Assembly: GCF_042453785.1 (NCBI RefSeq) | Contig: NC_091665.1 | Coordinates: forward strand, 27,886,501 to 27,950,500 | Length of the DNA: 64,000 nucleotides | Origin: Malus domestica | Lineage: Eukaryota; Streptophyta; Magnoliopsida; Rosales; Rosaceae | Direction: 5' to 3' | In this document: piece by piece, positions 9,852 through 21,187 of the stretch | Layout: each line of letters starts with the position of its first letter | Position numbering within the stretch: position 1 is the stretch's first letter | The notes under the pieces: model-generated | What the model was told of the DNA's origin: nothing | Databases searched by the model: none | The model's input: only the letters and a program-made list of their open reading frames with translations | Made by a program: the position numbers and the translations under genes

Positions 9852-11917
9852 TTAATAGGTAAAATAAAAACCCAATAACACTAGCTTTGAAATAGAAATC
9901 AACTTTCTTTTCATGGAAGGAGCATAAACAACAGTATCGAACTCTAAATAAAAACCAAATTCTAGTTTTAGCCTAACACTTCCTAAGGCTTTGACTTCAA
10001 CTCTCCTTCCATTGCCAACCGAAATTTTGACTTCATCCTTATTTGGTGTTCTCCTTGTTGTGAAGTCCTGCAATGAATTTGTAACATGTATAGAAGAGCC
10101 TGAGTCAAGCCACCATTAAGTGCTAGGTATGTTAATTAAATTAAATTTAAAACAAGCAAAAACATTTTTACCTTTCTTTACTTCTTGTTTGGCAAGCCAA
10201 GCCTTATATTTGGGATAGTTTCTCTTCATGTGGCCTTCTTTTTTGCAAAAATAACACTCGAAAACTGAAGGTTTATTAAGTTTGAAGTTTCTTTTAGGTG
10301 AGGGAGCCCTTTTGGTAACATCCTTTTTGGCAGCATCAGGGACATAAGGTTTGGTAGCTTTAATGGTACTTTGCACGAAGTTCACATACTCATACTTCTC
10401 TTTTTCAGACTTTTCTTTCTTCATCCTCTCTTCTTCACTCACACAAATGGCTATCAACTTATTCACATCCCATTTTTCACGCAGACCATAATAATAGACT
10501 TTGAGTTGTTTATAATTCTCAGGCAAGGAAGGAATTCATTATCACATGTAGGGCTGGAAAAAAATCCCAAAAATCCCAAACCAAACCAAAAAAATCCCGA
10601 TCCCAAACCAAAAAAATCCCAAACCAAAATTCCCGAAAGTTTTGAGATGTAATCCCAAACCAAACCGAAAGTTTCGGTATGGGATTCGGTATTGCATTTC
10701 ATTTTTTCGGTATTCCCATACCGAACCGAAAAAAAAATATAAATATATATATATATATATAATTTTTTAATTATAAGAGAATTATTTCAACCGTTGATTG
10801 TTTTGGATTTAATCTGTGCCGTTGATTTGTTTTTAGGTCATATCACATTTCACTTTTGTAGTTCCTCCGTTCATTTGTTTGGAAGCGCAACCCTGAGCCT
10901 CCGGTCCTCACCAACGTCGTCCCTCACCATACTGTCGAATTCCGACCAGCCACCGGCCCACCACCACACCATACTCTCATCTCTGACTCTCCAGCCTTCC
11001 TTCACCACACAACCACCGCTCTCTCTCGCGATCTCTCTCTCTCTCTAGGGCGATTGTCTTTCACGGACAGGTCAGGTCACAGAACTGGGGATCTCTCTCA
11101 CGGTCTCACCACTACACCGAGTCTGAGTCTCACTCTCACCCCAAATTAGGTAATTAATTTAGTTTTCTGAAATCTCTCTATCTCACCGTCACACACACAC
11201 CTCTCGCTCTCTCTCTTTTCTTTTGCGATTTTGTCTCTTCATCTGGATCGTCTTTGAAATGATAGTATATATTCGTCATTTGCATGTTAGTATATATTCG
11301 TCATTTGAAATGATAGTATGTATTCTCTCTGTAATATGAAGTTATGAACAATCCTCTGTAATATGAAATGATTGCATATTCTCTGAAAGAATTTTTCGAA
11401 TTGGGTAGAAAAAAATACCAATTACATATGTGATTCACATGTGCCAGAAACGTATCAGAAATTGGTACCTCAAGTGCATTGAGTTTTCTAGCCACATCCA
11501 CCATCTTCAATATGTACTCTCGCACACTTTGGATCCCATCATATCTCATGTTAGTAAGAGCATTCATGAGATTACCTGTCTCAGTTTTTGGCGACTCCCT
11601 ATACTTGTCATCAATGGACTTTAGAAAGTCTTTTTCATTTGTTGCATCAGGAAAGCCACTTTTCACCACATCTGTCATGATCCTTTTGATGTCAACAGAA
11701 AGATTCTGTTGGATTTGTGCCATTTTTAATACTTGGATTTCTGACTGGATGTGCTGTTATCAGTAGGTGTTGGAGGCTCCTTAGTTCTCAGCGCCATACC
11801 CTAGTCCATGACTCCTAGAACGATTTCGAGATCTTGTTTCCACTTTCTGTAGTTGACACCAGTAAGAGGCTCAACTGTATTGAGGTTCATCGAGTTGGGA
11901 TTCACTGAAGAAGACAT
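9852..11917 (-). pseudogene. Copia-1 gag and protease-region remnant
   Basis: Gag begins at the minus-strand ATG at 11917 (MSSSVNPNSMNLN, then VEPLTGVNYRKWKQDLEI) and meets in-frame stops shortly after. It continues through 11723-11443 (RIMTDVVKSGFPDATNEKDF; MVDVARKLNALEVPIS), is broken by a hAT-like insertion (10550-11434), and resumes at about 10545 (NSFLPENYKQLKVYYYGLR). A CCHC zinc knuckle, CYFCKKEGHMKRNYPKY, has its last cysteine replaced by tyrosine. 10073-9852 is the protease-to-integrase linker (ISVGNGRRVEVKALGSVRLK). Confidence 0.7.
10550..11434. mobile_element. hAT-like insertion in Copia-1 gag
   Basis: Bounded by an 8-bp direct repeat TCACATGT (10542-10549 and 11435-11442), the length typical of hAT elements. 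Deleting the insert restores the gag reading (LAHV-IMNSLPENYKQ). The left end reads (T)AGGGCTGGAAAAAAATCCC, a common hAT-type end. The right end does not match it well. The interior has repeated 'aatcccaaacc', a (TA)n run near 10745, and a CT-rich stretch at 11020-11220. No transposase is seen. Confidence 0.6.
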
Positions 11918-12390
11918 TCATTATGTAAGGAGTATTAATCTTTAACCCCAACCTATAAATCACCTTTTTCAACATCTTTAGGCTGATTAATATGTGAAAG
12001 CTGTCTGTAATCACATCGCTGATTAATATGTGAAAGCTGTCTTTAAGCACATCACTTTATAGTCAACAATCGAATTTTTGTAATTAAGATCACAAGCCTT
12101 CGTGGTTTGAAAATATTAATTTGATTCAAATATATAATATGCTGCTTAAATAAATTCGAAGCATGAAAGAAAGATCGTCCTTAGATGAGTGATCATGTCT
12201 TGAATTTAAGCACCATTACTGGTGCATGTATCGACTGAAAAATATGTATATCCTTATGATCAAGAAAACTTTAGTCATCCTTGAACGTGTTTATATATTT
12301 TTCCCTGATGATACAGTTCCAGTTCCATAACATGCGAGACAAATTAAAATTTCTTGATGCCTTCTACGTAGGGTCGAATGATATGTGAGG

Positions 12391-12402
12391 GCTCTGATAT
12401 CA
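12391..12402 (-). other. Copia-1 primer-binding site
   Basis: On the minus strand this reads TGATATCAGAGC, two bases inside the 5' LTR. The consensus complement of plant initiator tRNA-Met is TGGTATCAGAGC; one base differs. Confidence 0.8.
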
Positions 12403-12404
12403 AA

Positions 12405-12864
12405 TGTAAGATAGACCCTTAAGCAATATAAGGACTGACTCTATATCAACTTAACCACTAACATAAAGAAGACATTGTCTCAGGAGATAGGGCAAGGAAT
12501 TGAAGTTCTTCTGCAACTCTACACAATTGGAAAGCAAGGCTCACTCAATGGGGCTTGAGTATTTCTATAAAACTTGCATGTAAAGTGAGAGTGCAGGGAT
12601 CTCAGCTATATAATGTGTGCAATGGTCTTCGATTAGGAGTACTCCCATTAAGAAAACCTTATCAAAGATTAACCTTATCACCGAGAATCACTTATGCATT
12701 ATATCAGCTAGTAGAGTTCTAGATTATCTAATAATGTTTCTGACTTGAATACCAAAGGAATACAGCTACTAAAAAGTCTACCACAGGTGTCAATCCTAAT
12801 CTCCTTGTCGTCCCAAAAGTCTTCGTACAAATTACAAAGTGTTTGCTCTCGAATAGAACTTATT
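12405..12864 (-). repeat. Copia-1 LTR (right; 5' LTR of the element)
   Basis: Begins TGTAAGATAGACCC. The outer end reads CTTATT where CTTACA is expected, so the terminal CA has mutated. The target duplication GAAAA follows directly. Confidence 0.85.
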
Positions 12865-13600
12865 GAAAATTGCATATTTTTGTCTCCAGGTATTGAAATA
12901 TCATTGTAATGGTATCTATGCGAATTTCACATATTTCTTTGCACGGAAGTTCTTTGTTCGAGATTTTAGGTGACCCTGTTTTGGTAGAGAGTGACAAATC
13001 TTGAAAAGAGGCAACTTAAAATAGACTTTGCTTCATTTGAGTACTTAGGTAATGTTGGTCGGACACTTGGAATTAGGGGGGTTATGGGTTACAGATATTT
13101 TGGAGATAAACTTACCCAGACTGGCGATGACCTTGTGGCGATCTCATAGCCAATCGATCACATATGCGTTATCATGTGGAGTAGGACTCTCGGTCGCGAT
13201 ATTGTTATGAGATATTGTCACGGTAGCATCCCGTTGCGATATCCATTAATTCCATCCAGTTGCTAGTGAAAAATATGGTTGACTTTTGTACGACACCATT
13301 AGGTGATATTAGAATACGGTTTTTGGTGTCTTTCCCTTCTTGACGGGAGGAGACATCAACTCATCGGAACAGCCATAATTGGCCATGATAAATCTGTATA
13401 AACTCGGATTGACATGTTCATTTGGTTGCATTGGACTCGTTTCAACATCCCGATTAACTGTTGGTCTTGGTCTTGCATTTGAGACCCTTGTTTTTTCGTT
13501 TGTCGAACATTTCCACCCAAATCGAACTCGTGCTTGACTTGGGGCTAGGGTTTCCACAACAACTAGAAAAGGGAAATTATAATCTCATTTCAATTTTTGT
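12865..13600. other. Displaced 3' flank of gene copy 1
   Basis: Matches the 3' flank of gene copy 3 (29214-29790 and 30040-30250): for example 'gagattttaggtgaccctg' and 'acttgtttgggg'-like GA/T-rich stretches, and the shared 'gtctcatttcaatttt' near the end. It is the original continuation of copy 1, now 10.8 kb from its stop codon. A minus-strand frame at 13557-13309 recurs, diverged, at 30220-29891; I do not recognise it and it lacks a conserved start. Confidence 0.65.
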
Positions 13601-14127
13601 TTACTGATATGCTACTTGGTATCAACATCGGTGATTTATTGATACATTTGATACTAAACGATATCTGATTCGAATGATTTTTATAGAGATGATTTTCAAA
13701 TGAAGATTAAGAGATTGAATGGTTACGATTATAAAATTTTTACATTTAAGATATGTTTTTTGCAAGTGGAGAAATGAGATCATTTCAATATATGAGAATG
13801 AAAGTATTCAGTGTTCTAAAAAGCAGCCTAGGCAACTCCTAGGTGTTAGGCGGTGAGTTGTCACTGCGACAATTCCTAATCAGTCTGAAAATCAAAACGC
13901 TTGTTAAGCGGCTCCTTGGGTGGAGCTAGGTACGGTAGGCGGAAATTTGTAGAGAGCTATGCCGGAATCTGAATTTTTTTGTATGCAGACCGACGACACA
14001 TTCGAAGAAGAAGATGGCTTGTCTACAAGTTGTCGTTTTGCCAAAGGTTGTCAGTTGCTGTTTCAGTTTTTTATTCAAACTTTTTTGTTTTGAGAGCCCA
14101 CCATTTTTTTTTTTTTGATTTTTTTAA
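13601..14127. other. Unassigned spacer
   Basis: AT-rich DNA between tandem units 1 and 2. I see no coding sequence, terminal repeats or RNA gene. A poly(T) run lies near 14105. Confidence 0.4.
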
Positions 14128-14250
14128 TGGGAAGCTCCCAATGAAAAATCATATTTTTATATTAAAAAGTCAATCCTGGTACTATTCACTTTACTTTTTA
14201 TTTTGTCTTTATCATTAAAACTCAAAATTTTGAAGTCATTTTCATTTTTT
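14128..14250. repeat. Dispersed MITE-like repeat, copy b
   Basis: Contains 'cctggtactattcactttac' and 'attaaaactcaaaattttga', the opposite-strand form of the family at 43682-43835. It lies at the left edge of tandem unit 2, as copy a lies in unit 1. Confidence 0.5.
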
Positions 14251-14406
14251 TTATCACTTTTCGTTTTCTTTTCTTTAATCAGTAAGTGACTTTTTCACCT
14301 TTATTGTTATTATTTTTTTTCTCGTTTTAAGACACCATTGTCTCTCACCAATAATATTTGTACTTTTTTATTTTGTTTTGGTTATGTTTATACTACATAT
14401 TAATAA

Positions 14407-14555
14407 GGGGTGTGTAGATATACACACCATTTTTTACTTCTCACACACCTCTTATTAATTTATATCTGTTGATCTTCTTCATTTCATCCGATCCGAAAGC
14501 CGAAAATTGGAAGGGTGTATGAGAAGTAAAAAATGGTGTGTGGAGATCACACCCC
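14407..14555. mobile_element. 149-bp MITE
   Basis: Terminal inverted repeats of about 40 bp: the left starts GGGGTGTGTAGATATACACA, and the right, reverse complemented, starts GGGGTGTGATCTCCACACAC. Both continue into CCATTTTTTACTTCTCA. It is flanked by an exact 8-bp duplication ATTAATAA (14399-14406 and 14556-14563). Tandem unit 1 has the empty site near 150-160 (atattaataatagc). Confidence 0.85.
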
Positions 14556-14872
14556 ATTAATAATAGCATACCTTTTATCAATCAAAAGATAGGGTAAAAA
14601 CAAGTATACGGGTAGATAATTACTTATTTATATGAAATATAATAAGTTTACTTAATCTGTCTAGTTCGTCTAGTCGCTTAGATGCTATGTCCTAACTCGT
14701 CACTCGTCTAGCTAGGCCGTAGCCCGCTACTCAACTATAGCTTAGCGTCTTTTAGAGCCATGCAATTATTATCCTTAAAAAAAATCTCCAGATTCAAGAG
14801 AAAAGAGATTAATTTGGTTCATCAATGAATGAGAAGGAGTTTCTCTTTAATTCACCATGTGGCCGATTTATG

Positions 14873-16044
14873 GAGAGATTTTTTCAGTGTGATCGAAACA
14901 TGGGGTGATACACCACTTGTCACTATACAAATGGTGGGATATGTGTGTTAAAAAGTTAATAACTTAAATATTAAAATTTTGGGTAAATTACACTTTACCA
15001 CCTTATACAACACTTCAAAACATTTCACTTTCATACCTCACCTACTATTTAATTTTAATATAGTACCCCCGTTACATTTTCCATCCATTGATCCATTAAG
15101 AGCTGGTGTGGCGAACACATTTGTGCCACGTGGCAAAAAAATTAATTTTTTATTCATTTAAAATATTATAATAATTTACCCCTAAAAAAAACTCAAACTC
15201 AAAACCACCTCTCTGCAACCCCCACCCCTGCAAACAAACCCAGAAACATTCACCCCCACCTCCCTCTCCTCCACTCTCTTCACCTCCCTTCCCAAAAATC
15301 CTTTTCTCAGTCCTCTCCTCACTCACCATTTCTGACTGTTTCTCTCTATCTCCCCTCTCTCTCTAGGAGATGAGTCCTCAAACCCTAACCTTAATCTCAT
15401 GCACTATTCTCTCTTCTTCTTCCTCTTCCTATCGCCGATCAATTCGTAGAGACACTCGTCGACGATCTCCGCTCCCACAGAAAAAGCAAGAGCTTGGACG
15501 GAGGGGGTGGCTTGGGTGGGATTTTTGGGCATGGCGGTGGTCTCCGGGAAGGTAGGGGTGGGGTGGGGGGTTGCGGGGGAGGTGAGGGTCGGGTGGAATG
15601 GGGTGGGATGGGATGGGGTGTTTGGGTTGTAGGGAAGGGGGAGGGTCGGGGGGTTCTAGGTTTGTTTGGTTTTTTTTTTAAATAGGGTAAATATTATTAT
15701 ATTTTAAGTGCATAAAAATTATTATTTTTGCCACATGGCATAAATTTGGCAGCCACATCAGCACAAATATGGATCCCATATTTACCACGTCATCATTTAA
15801 CGGTTTACTTAATGGATTTTCTAACGGATGTATGAAATTGAAATAAAATGATAAGTAAATGTATGAAATTGAAATAAAATGATAAGTAAATGTATGAAAT
15901 TGAAATGTTTTAAAGATGTTGTAAGAAATTGAAATTGACCACAAACATGAGGGGGTAAAATGTAATTTACCCTAAAAATTTTCACCACTTATATAAAAAC
16001 ACGTGGTGTACCACTCATGTTCCGGTCACAATGAAAAAATTTCC
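14873..16044. mobile_element. Mutator-like element (MULE), non-autonomous
   Basis: A 9-bp duplication CGATTTATG (14864-14872 and 16045-16053) flanks inverted repeats of about 45 bp: left GAGAGATTTTTTCAGTGTGA, right reverse complement GAAATTTTTTCATTGTGACC, both leading to TACACCAC. A 9-bp duplication with long inverted repeats is the Mutator signature. Tandem unit 1 has the empty site near 607-620. A second set of ends (GGGTAAATTACACTTTACC at about 14981, and its inverse at about 15968) suggests another element nested inside. The interior has a CT-rich stretch and a GC-rich G-run block (15490-15650) that might be captured host DNA, but I do not recognise a gene. Confidence 0.7.
15828..15905. 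repeat. 31-bp tandem repeat
   Basis: About 2.5 copies of a 31-bp unit beginning GTATGAAATTGAAATAAAAT, inside the nested element. Confidence 0.8.
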
Positions 16045-16278
16045 GATTTATGGGATTTTATGCTCTTATGATCTGAACTATTCATATTATAAAAACACTT
16101 TGTAAAGATCACTCTTCAAAAAAATCAATAAAATATGAGATCGTTTAGTTATCAAACTGTATAAAAACATATAAGCGAATCTGGTAAAAGAATTACAAAA
16201 CCATCTATCTATTAGCTTCAATCAATTGATTAGACGACTTTATTTTCTGTTGATCTTTTTTTTTTGGTTGGCTACAGG

Positions 16279-18010
16279 CATAGATTTAAATATCGATATT
16301 ATCGGCGAAATATCGCCGATAATATCGATTTTTCGGGGAATGGATATTTAAATAGGTATCCGTGTGATTTTCGTCAAAATATCGCGATATTATCGATAAT
16401 ATCGCGATATTTTGGAAATATCGCGACATTTTTTGGAACTGTGCAATCGGACTCTGAGAATAACGCCGGAGATGGTGTGCCTATTCCCGAGCCGATTTCG
16501 TCCCAAAAACCTTGCAAAAACACGATTTTTAACATCAATTTCACATATAAACTTCAGATTTCACGCATGCAAGAGGTAATCAACATAGGGTTTAGTCGGA
16601 TCTCACCTGAAAACTTGGGTGTGCCTGGGTGTGGGTGCGATCGGGGAAGCCGAGCTTCCTCTGCGCGTCGCCGTGCTTCCCAGAGACGGAGGAGAGGGAG
16701 GGAGGGTGGTGGAGACGCTGCGCTGGCATCGGGGTGGACGGATTTGGGTGTGCCTGGGTGTGGGTGCGATCGGGGAAGCCGACCTTTCTTTGCGCGTCGC
16801 CGTGCTTCCCAGAGACGGAGGAGAGGGAGGGAGAGTTCAGGAGGGTGAGAGTTCAGGAGGAAAGGGAGGGAGAGTTCATGGGAGGGAGAGTTCGAGAGAG
16901 AGATAGAGTTGAGAACTCTGAGAGAGTGAGGGGTCCGAGAGGGACTCGGGAAAAGAGAGAGAGATAGGGTGAGGGTTAGTGGGCTGCCACGTGGCAGCGT
17001 GACAGAGAGTGAGAATCAAGATGAAGGGTCCATATTAGATTAGGATAAAGGACTCAATTGCACAATTTATATAATTTCAGAAAAAGAGTGAAAATATAAA
17101 TTAATCTGGGGGTCTAGATTAGATTAGGATAAAAGACTCAATTTCAGGGAAAAAGTGAAAATATATAATTTCAGGGAAATAGTAGAAGTTGTATTTATTG
17201 GTTAGGCATATGGAAATGCAAAAAATTGTTTTTCTAATGATTCTAATCAATTTCAAGAAAAATAATGAATTTATAAGGGTAAGATGAGTCTATAAAAGTG
17301 ATATAATGAGTCTATAAGAGTGTCGGTCAGTTAGACAATTTAGATTTTTTTAATCATTTTTGCCAATTGGCTTGTTATCGCCTTTTTTTATTATCAAATT
17401 GGATTATTATTCATTAAATTGGATTATTATCAAATTGTATTATTATTCATCACCATGTTTTATATTAGGATTATTTTTTTATGAAATTGGATTATTATTC
17501 ATGAAATTGGATTATTATTCATTAAATTGGATAACTACTCTTCACAATACACTCACTATACACATAGAGATGATGAAGATAGTGAAAATTTTGAACCTCA
17601 TAGGAACTCTATGTGGTACTAAGTCACTTATGTATCTTACCATGCAATGTATAAAGTGTAAAATATTGTACTAATTCATTATATATAAATGATTATGGTG
17701 TGTTTAGACTTCTTTCATTAATTACTACATATTTTCTACACTCACAATGTTTGTCAGCTCGCTATATAATCAACTTGATAATGTTAAATCCATCATGCAA
17801 TGCATTTCTTTCCAATTTTTTGTGATAAACTAATAGATAATTGACTAAATAAACATCCTACAAAGTTTCAATAAAAATTTCCAAGTTTTTCTTACAATTT
17901 TCGTGGTTTCCATGTAATTTTTATCGATATCGATATTTTACCGATATTTCCATCGATATTTCCGTGTTTTCGGACTACCGATATTTCCGATATTACCGAT
18001 ATTTTCTTCC
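16279..18010. mobile_element. ATATCG-palindrome element, probable MULE
   Basis: A 1.7-kb insert bounded by an 11-bp direct repeat TTGGCTACAGG (16268-16278 and 18011-18021), in the range for Mutator-like elements. Unit 1 and unit 3 show the uninterrupted context ('ggttgacaacgggg'). Both ends are built from short ATATCG/CGATAT palindromes. The left end has a 17-bp perfect inverted repeat (16292-16308 with 16313-16329) and a 40-bp perfect palindrome (16375-16414); the right end (17925-18003) repeats CGATATTTCC and ATTACCGATA. The middle includes a GC-rich tandem duplication (16617-16826) and AT-rich DNA. No transposase is visible. Class assignment is inference from the target duplication. Confidence 0.5.
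16617..16826. repeat. GC-rich tandem duplication, period 127 bp
   Basis: A block starting 'gggtgtgcctgggtgtgggt' at 16617 repeats at 16744 with few changes over about 80 bp ('gatcggggaagccga', 'gcgcgtcgccgtgcttccca'), followed by GGAGAGGGAGGGA runs. It is much richer in G+C than its surroundings, which suggests captured sequence inside the transposon. An open frame runs through it, but it depends on the repeat and has no recognisable domain. Confidence 0.7.
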
Positions 18011-18260
18011 TTGGCTACAGGGCATAAGCCCAAACGACAAAGGAAGTTACATAAGAATATCACGAGGCCACGAGACCCCAGCTATATTTGCAACTAGCAA
18101 CTGATGGCAAGGATAAGCCTGCTAAAAAAAACCAGACTCAAACTGCATGACAAACCCAAATGAACCAAATCATCATCAACAACATTCTTTTCACGATAGA
18201 TATAACGAACTTCTATTGATCTTTTAATCCTTACAAAGTTATTTATAATATAAACGGTTC
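18011..18260 (-). mobile_element. RNase H fragment of a LINE, tandem copy 2
   Basis: Minus-strand reading RSIEVRYIYREKN then VVDDDLVHLGLSC: the counterpart of 836-1090 in unit 2, more decayed (the ADDLARL part reads DDDLVHL). Confidence 0.5.
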
Positions 18261-18447
18261 CAATATAATCAAAAAGTACAATGAATTGATCACAAAATAT
18301 CTTGAAAAAAAACTTCAATCGTTTTAAGGAGCCAACCTCACTCAAGAGAAAATCCAAAACCCAATAACAAAAAACAAAAGCATCTTCGTTTGTTCCCCTT
18401 CGCCCTTCCCTTTCATTTCCTTCCATCTTCTCAAGAAACAAACAGAA

Positions 18448-19724
18448 GGGTTTTTATCACAAATGGTTATTGAAATTGACTCTCACTATCAAGATGATAT
18501 CTGAAATTGAAAATCAATCAATGTAGTCCTTGAAAATAGGTGTCGTAAATCAATGTGGTCATTTCGTCACAATTCTGTTTAAAATTTCGTTAAATGCTGA
18601 CGTGGCATATAAATGGGTCCCACAAGATTTACAGGTTTTTATCATAAATTGCCCCTGAAATTGACCCACACCATCAAGATGGTCTCTAAAAGTGAAAATC
18701 AATGAATGTAGTCCTTGAAAATAGATGTCACAAATCAATATGATCCTTCTGCCACAATTTTGTAAAATTTTCTGTTATGTGCTGACGTGGGTTTAATAAT
18801 AAATTAAAAAAGTTGACTAAATATCTTTTTGCACAATGATTTTTTTTTTTTTTTTGGTTATAGTAGGGCCTACTTCGAAGAGAGACCCTTCCATAAATTC
18901 TCAAGAGCACAAAGCTTAACCAAGGCCTAAGAGAGGGTTTGGTAATAGTTTTCAACCAACAATAGACACACCTCGGTTATAATATCATTATCTCAAGGCA
19001 GACCTCGTTGTTCTTTGAATCACCGTACCGCCAGGAAAGCACTTAACAAACTCTCCAAAATTAAGATTGTAAGGATGTTGATCGCCTAAATGTTAAGGGT
19101 GATGTCCTAGAAGTCTTTGCCAGTCAACTAAGCCGTCACCAAAAGTGATCTCGATCCAAGTTCAATTCGATGAAGAGTATCGAAGTGTGTAAAGATGGGT
19201 GTATTGAGATTTTTTTTTATTATAGAGAATATGCAGCAAAGGAGGTAGACGAATGTGGACTGGGATCGGAGGTGATTACAGGACTGGATTTTTGGGTTGA
19301 CAACTATTTATTAACTATTAAATTATTAAACCTATTTTTAATTTTTTTAAATTTAATTAGACTTATGTGACCGATTTATGTGTCAAATCAGCACATAACA
19401 AAATTTTTGACCGAATGATGACGGAATGACTATATTGACTTGGGACACTTACTTGCAGGACTGCATTGATCGATTTTCAATTTTAAAGACCATTTTGATG
19501 TCGTCAGTCAATTTCAGGGACCATTTTGATGTGGCAAGTCAATTTCAAGGACCATTTGTGAGAAAAAAAAAAGAACTTATGGGACCCATTTATGTGTCAC
19601 ATCAACACTTAATAGAATTTTTAACAGAATTATGACATAATGACTACATTAATTTGCGACATCTATTTTCAAAAATTACATTAATTGATTTTCAATTTCA
19701 GATACTAACTACGATAAAAACCCC
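18448..19724. mobile_element. TIR element with GGGTTTTTATC ends, in gene copy 2
   Basis: Interrupts the 5' leader of copy 2 between 'aagaaacaaacagaa' and 'caccactacaagcaacaac', which are adjacent in copies 1 and 3. Ends are GGGTTTTTATCAC and GATAAAAACCCC; the flanks aaacagaa/aaacatac are an imperfect duplication. Inside, 'gaaattgaaaatcaatcaat' and 'tgtggtcatttcgtcac' phrases recur several times (18476-18620, 18655-18790, 19400-19700) in both orientations, so it may be a composite of related non-autonomous elements. A poly(T) run and an unassigned block lie at 18840-19380. No coding sequence is recognised. Confidence 0.55.
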
Positions 19725-19928
19725 AAACATACACCACTACAAGCAACAACATTAGCAAGAAAATAAAGAAATACATAAACCCAATAAGCACCATTATAAT
19801 CTCGACGCCATGGATGAGTACGGCATACAACCTCTCTCTCATGATTTCAGCTTCAGAATTTGACATCTGAAAGTGAAAAATTATTTTTTTTGTGTCTTTT
19901 CTCTCCATTTCCAGATCTGACGACTACC

Positions 19929-21144
19929 TAGGGGCGGTTCGGTACGATTACCGTACCAAAACTCTTGTACCAATTACCGTACCAAATTTTCGGTTTGGTA
20001 AAATCTATTACCATTACCGTACCAAACTTTCGGTATACCGAAGTTTGGTATTGCCAAAAGTTTGGTTGGCATGGTATGACAATGGTAATTGCCATTTTGT
20101 TTTGGGACAAAATTTGTTTTTGTTTTTTTAACCCAATTCAAGGGCAAAACTTTTTTTTTGTACCTTTATCTCATACATTATAGATTAAATTCATCTATTA
20201 TTCATCATTCACAATTCACACACATAATAATTCAAATGATGCATTAAGATTCATCATGAAAATTAAGCTTACAATCCAAATAAAACTTACGAACCAAAAC
20301 AAATAGAAGTTAACAATCCAAATAGAAATTAAAGTTTCAAACCAAATGAAAATTGGAAGTAAACTTCAGAAGGGAGAATTCATTGATCAGTTATTCAAGC
20401 TTGAGATGTTGAAGCTTTTGGAGGAGGCATTGAACTTCTAGAAAATTGAATTTGTGTCAAGCCTACATTACAAACAAAGAAAACGTATTAATTAGTAGCT
20501 AAAAGAATTAAAGTTGAAAACCATTTAATAACAAATTTACTAAAAAAATTAAAGCATATCTTTCTTGTTTTCTCTTCTTCCATTTCCTTGTAAAATTGAA
20601 GCATATCTTCCGTTGGTTCCTTATAGAAGTTTACTTCGTCTGCCCTAAGCCAACCACTAGTACGCACTAGTGCCTCCATTATTTTAGGAGTCAAGGATAC
20701 CCTAAAAGAGTTCACAACCCTCCTCCCTAAGCTAAATGCATTTTCACTAGCAACAATAGAAGTGGGGGTTACAAAGATATTTTGGCTATTTGTGAAAGAA
20801 TTAGGAACTCTTTTGTGTTTGATTTCCACAATTTTAAGAGATCAAAGTCACCAACAACAATGCTAATATAAGTAGGGTTTTATTTTCAAATTATTGGAAT
20901 ATTATAAATATGTGTTATATAATTATCTATTATATAATTTATAAATTATAAATTATATTGTATTTTCAGTATGATACGGTAACACCATGGTAATAGTATC
21001 CATTACTAATACCATACCATGAAATTTCGATACGGTACAATACCGTACCATTACCGTTTAGTATAAAAAAATTGGCACAAAAACGGTATGGCACGGTTGA
21101 CAATTCGGTTCGCAAGGCAATTTGGCAAAAAAAATCCACCCCTC
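19929..21144. mobile_element. hAT transposon remnant in gene copy 2
   Basis: Exact 8-bp target duplication CGACTACC (19921-19928 and 21145-21152), matching the uninterrupted 'gacgactaccc' of copy 3. Ends are TAGGGGCGGT and, reverse complemented, GAGGGGTGGA. Subterminal regions carry many 'taccgtacc'/'ggtacggta' motifs in both orientations. The interior holds the end of a transposase (20488-20829). At 1.2 kb it is an internally deleted copy. Confidence 0.85.
20488..20829 (-). pseudogene. hAT transposase C-terminal dimerisation fragment
   Basis: The minus-strand reading contains TPTSIVASENAFSLGRRVVN followed by SFRVSLTPKIMEALVRTSGW. This is the conserved C-terminal dimerisation segment of plant hAT transposases (the ASE-AFS-GRR-LTP--EALI---W pattern). 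Only about 110 residues remain; the catalytic RNase H-like domain and BED finger are missing. It lies inside a hAT-bounded insert, so it belongs to that element. Confidence 0.8.
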
Positions 21145-21187
21145 CGACTACCCAAAAGAGTGCAACACCCAAGACGGCCGCGAAGTG

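Larger units (their letters stand above)
5395..12864 (-). mobile_element. Copia-1, an old Copia LTR retrotransposon
   Basis: A 7.5-kb minus-oriented element. LTRs lie at 5395-6089 and 12405-12864, each about 460 bp once a MITE in the left LTR is removed. A perfect 5-bp target duplication GAAAA flanks it (5390-5394 and 12865-12869). The primer-binding site TGATATCAGAGC (minus strand, 12391-12402) matches initiator tRNA-Met with one change, and a polypurine tract AGTGGGAGAA abuts the left LTR. Coding order on the minus strand is gag, protease, integrase end, reverse transcriptase, RNase H, which is Copia order. It is dead: many stops, the integrase core is missing, and gag is split by a hAT-like insertion. 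Confidence 0.85.

Noticed and set aside
16264-16848. A 194-codon open frame through the ATATCG element
   Set aside because: It runs through palindromes and the 127-bp tandem repeat, starts in repeat DNA, and has no domain or conserved start.
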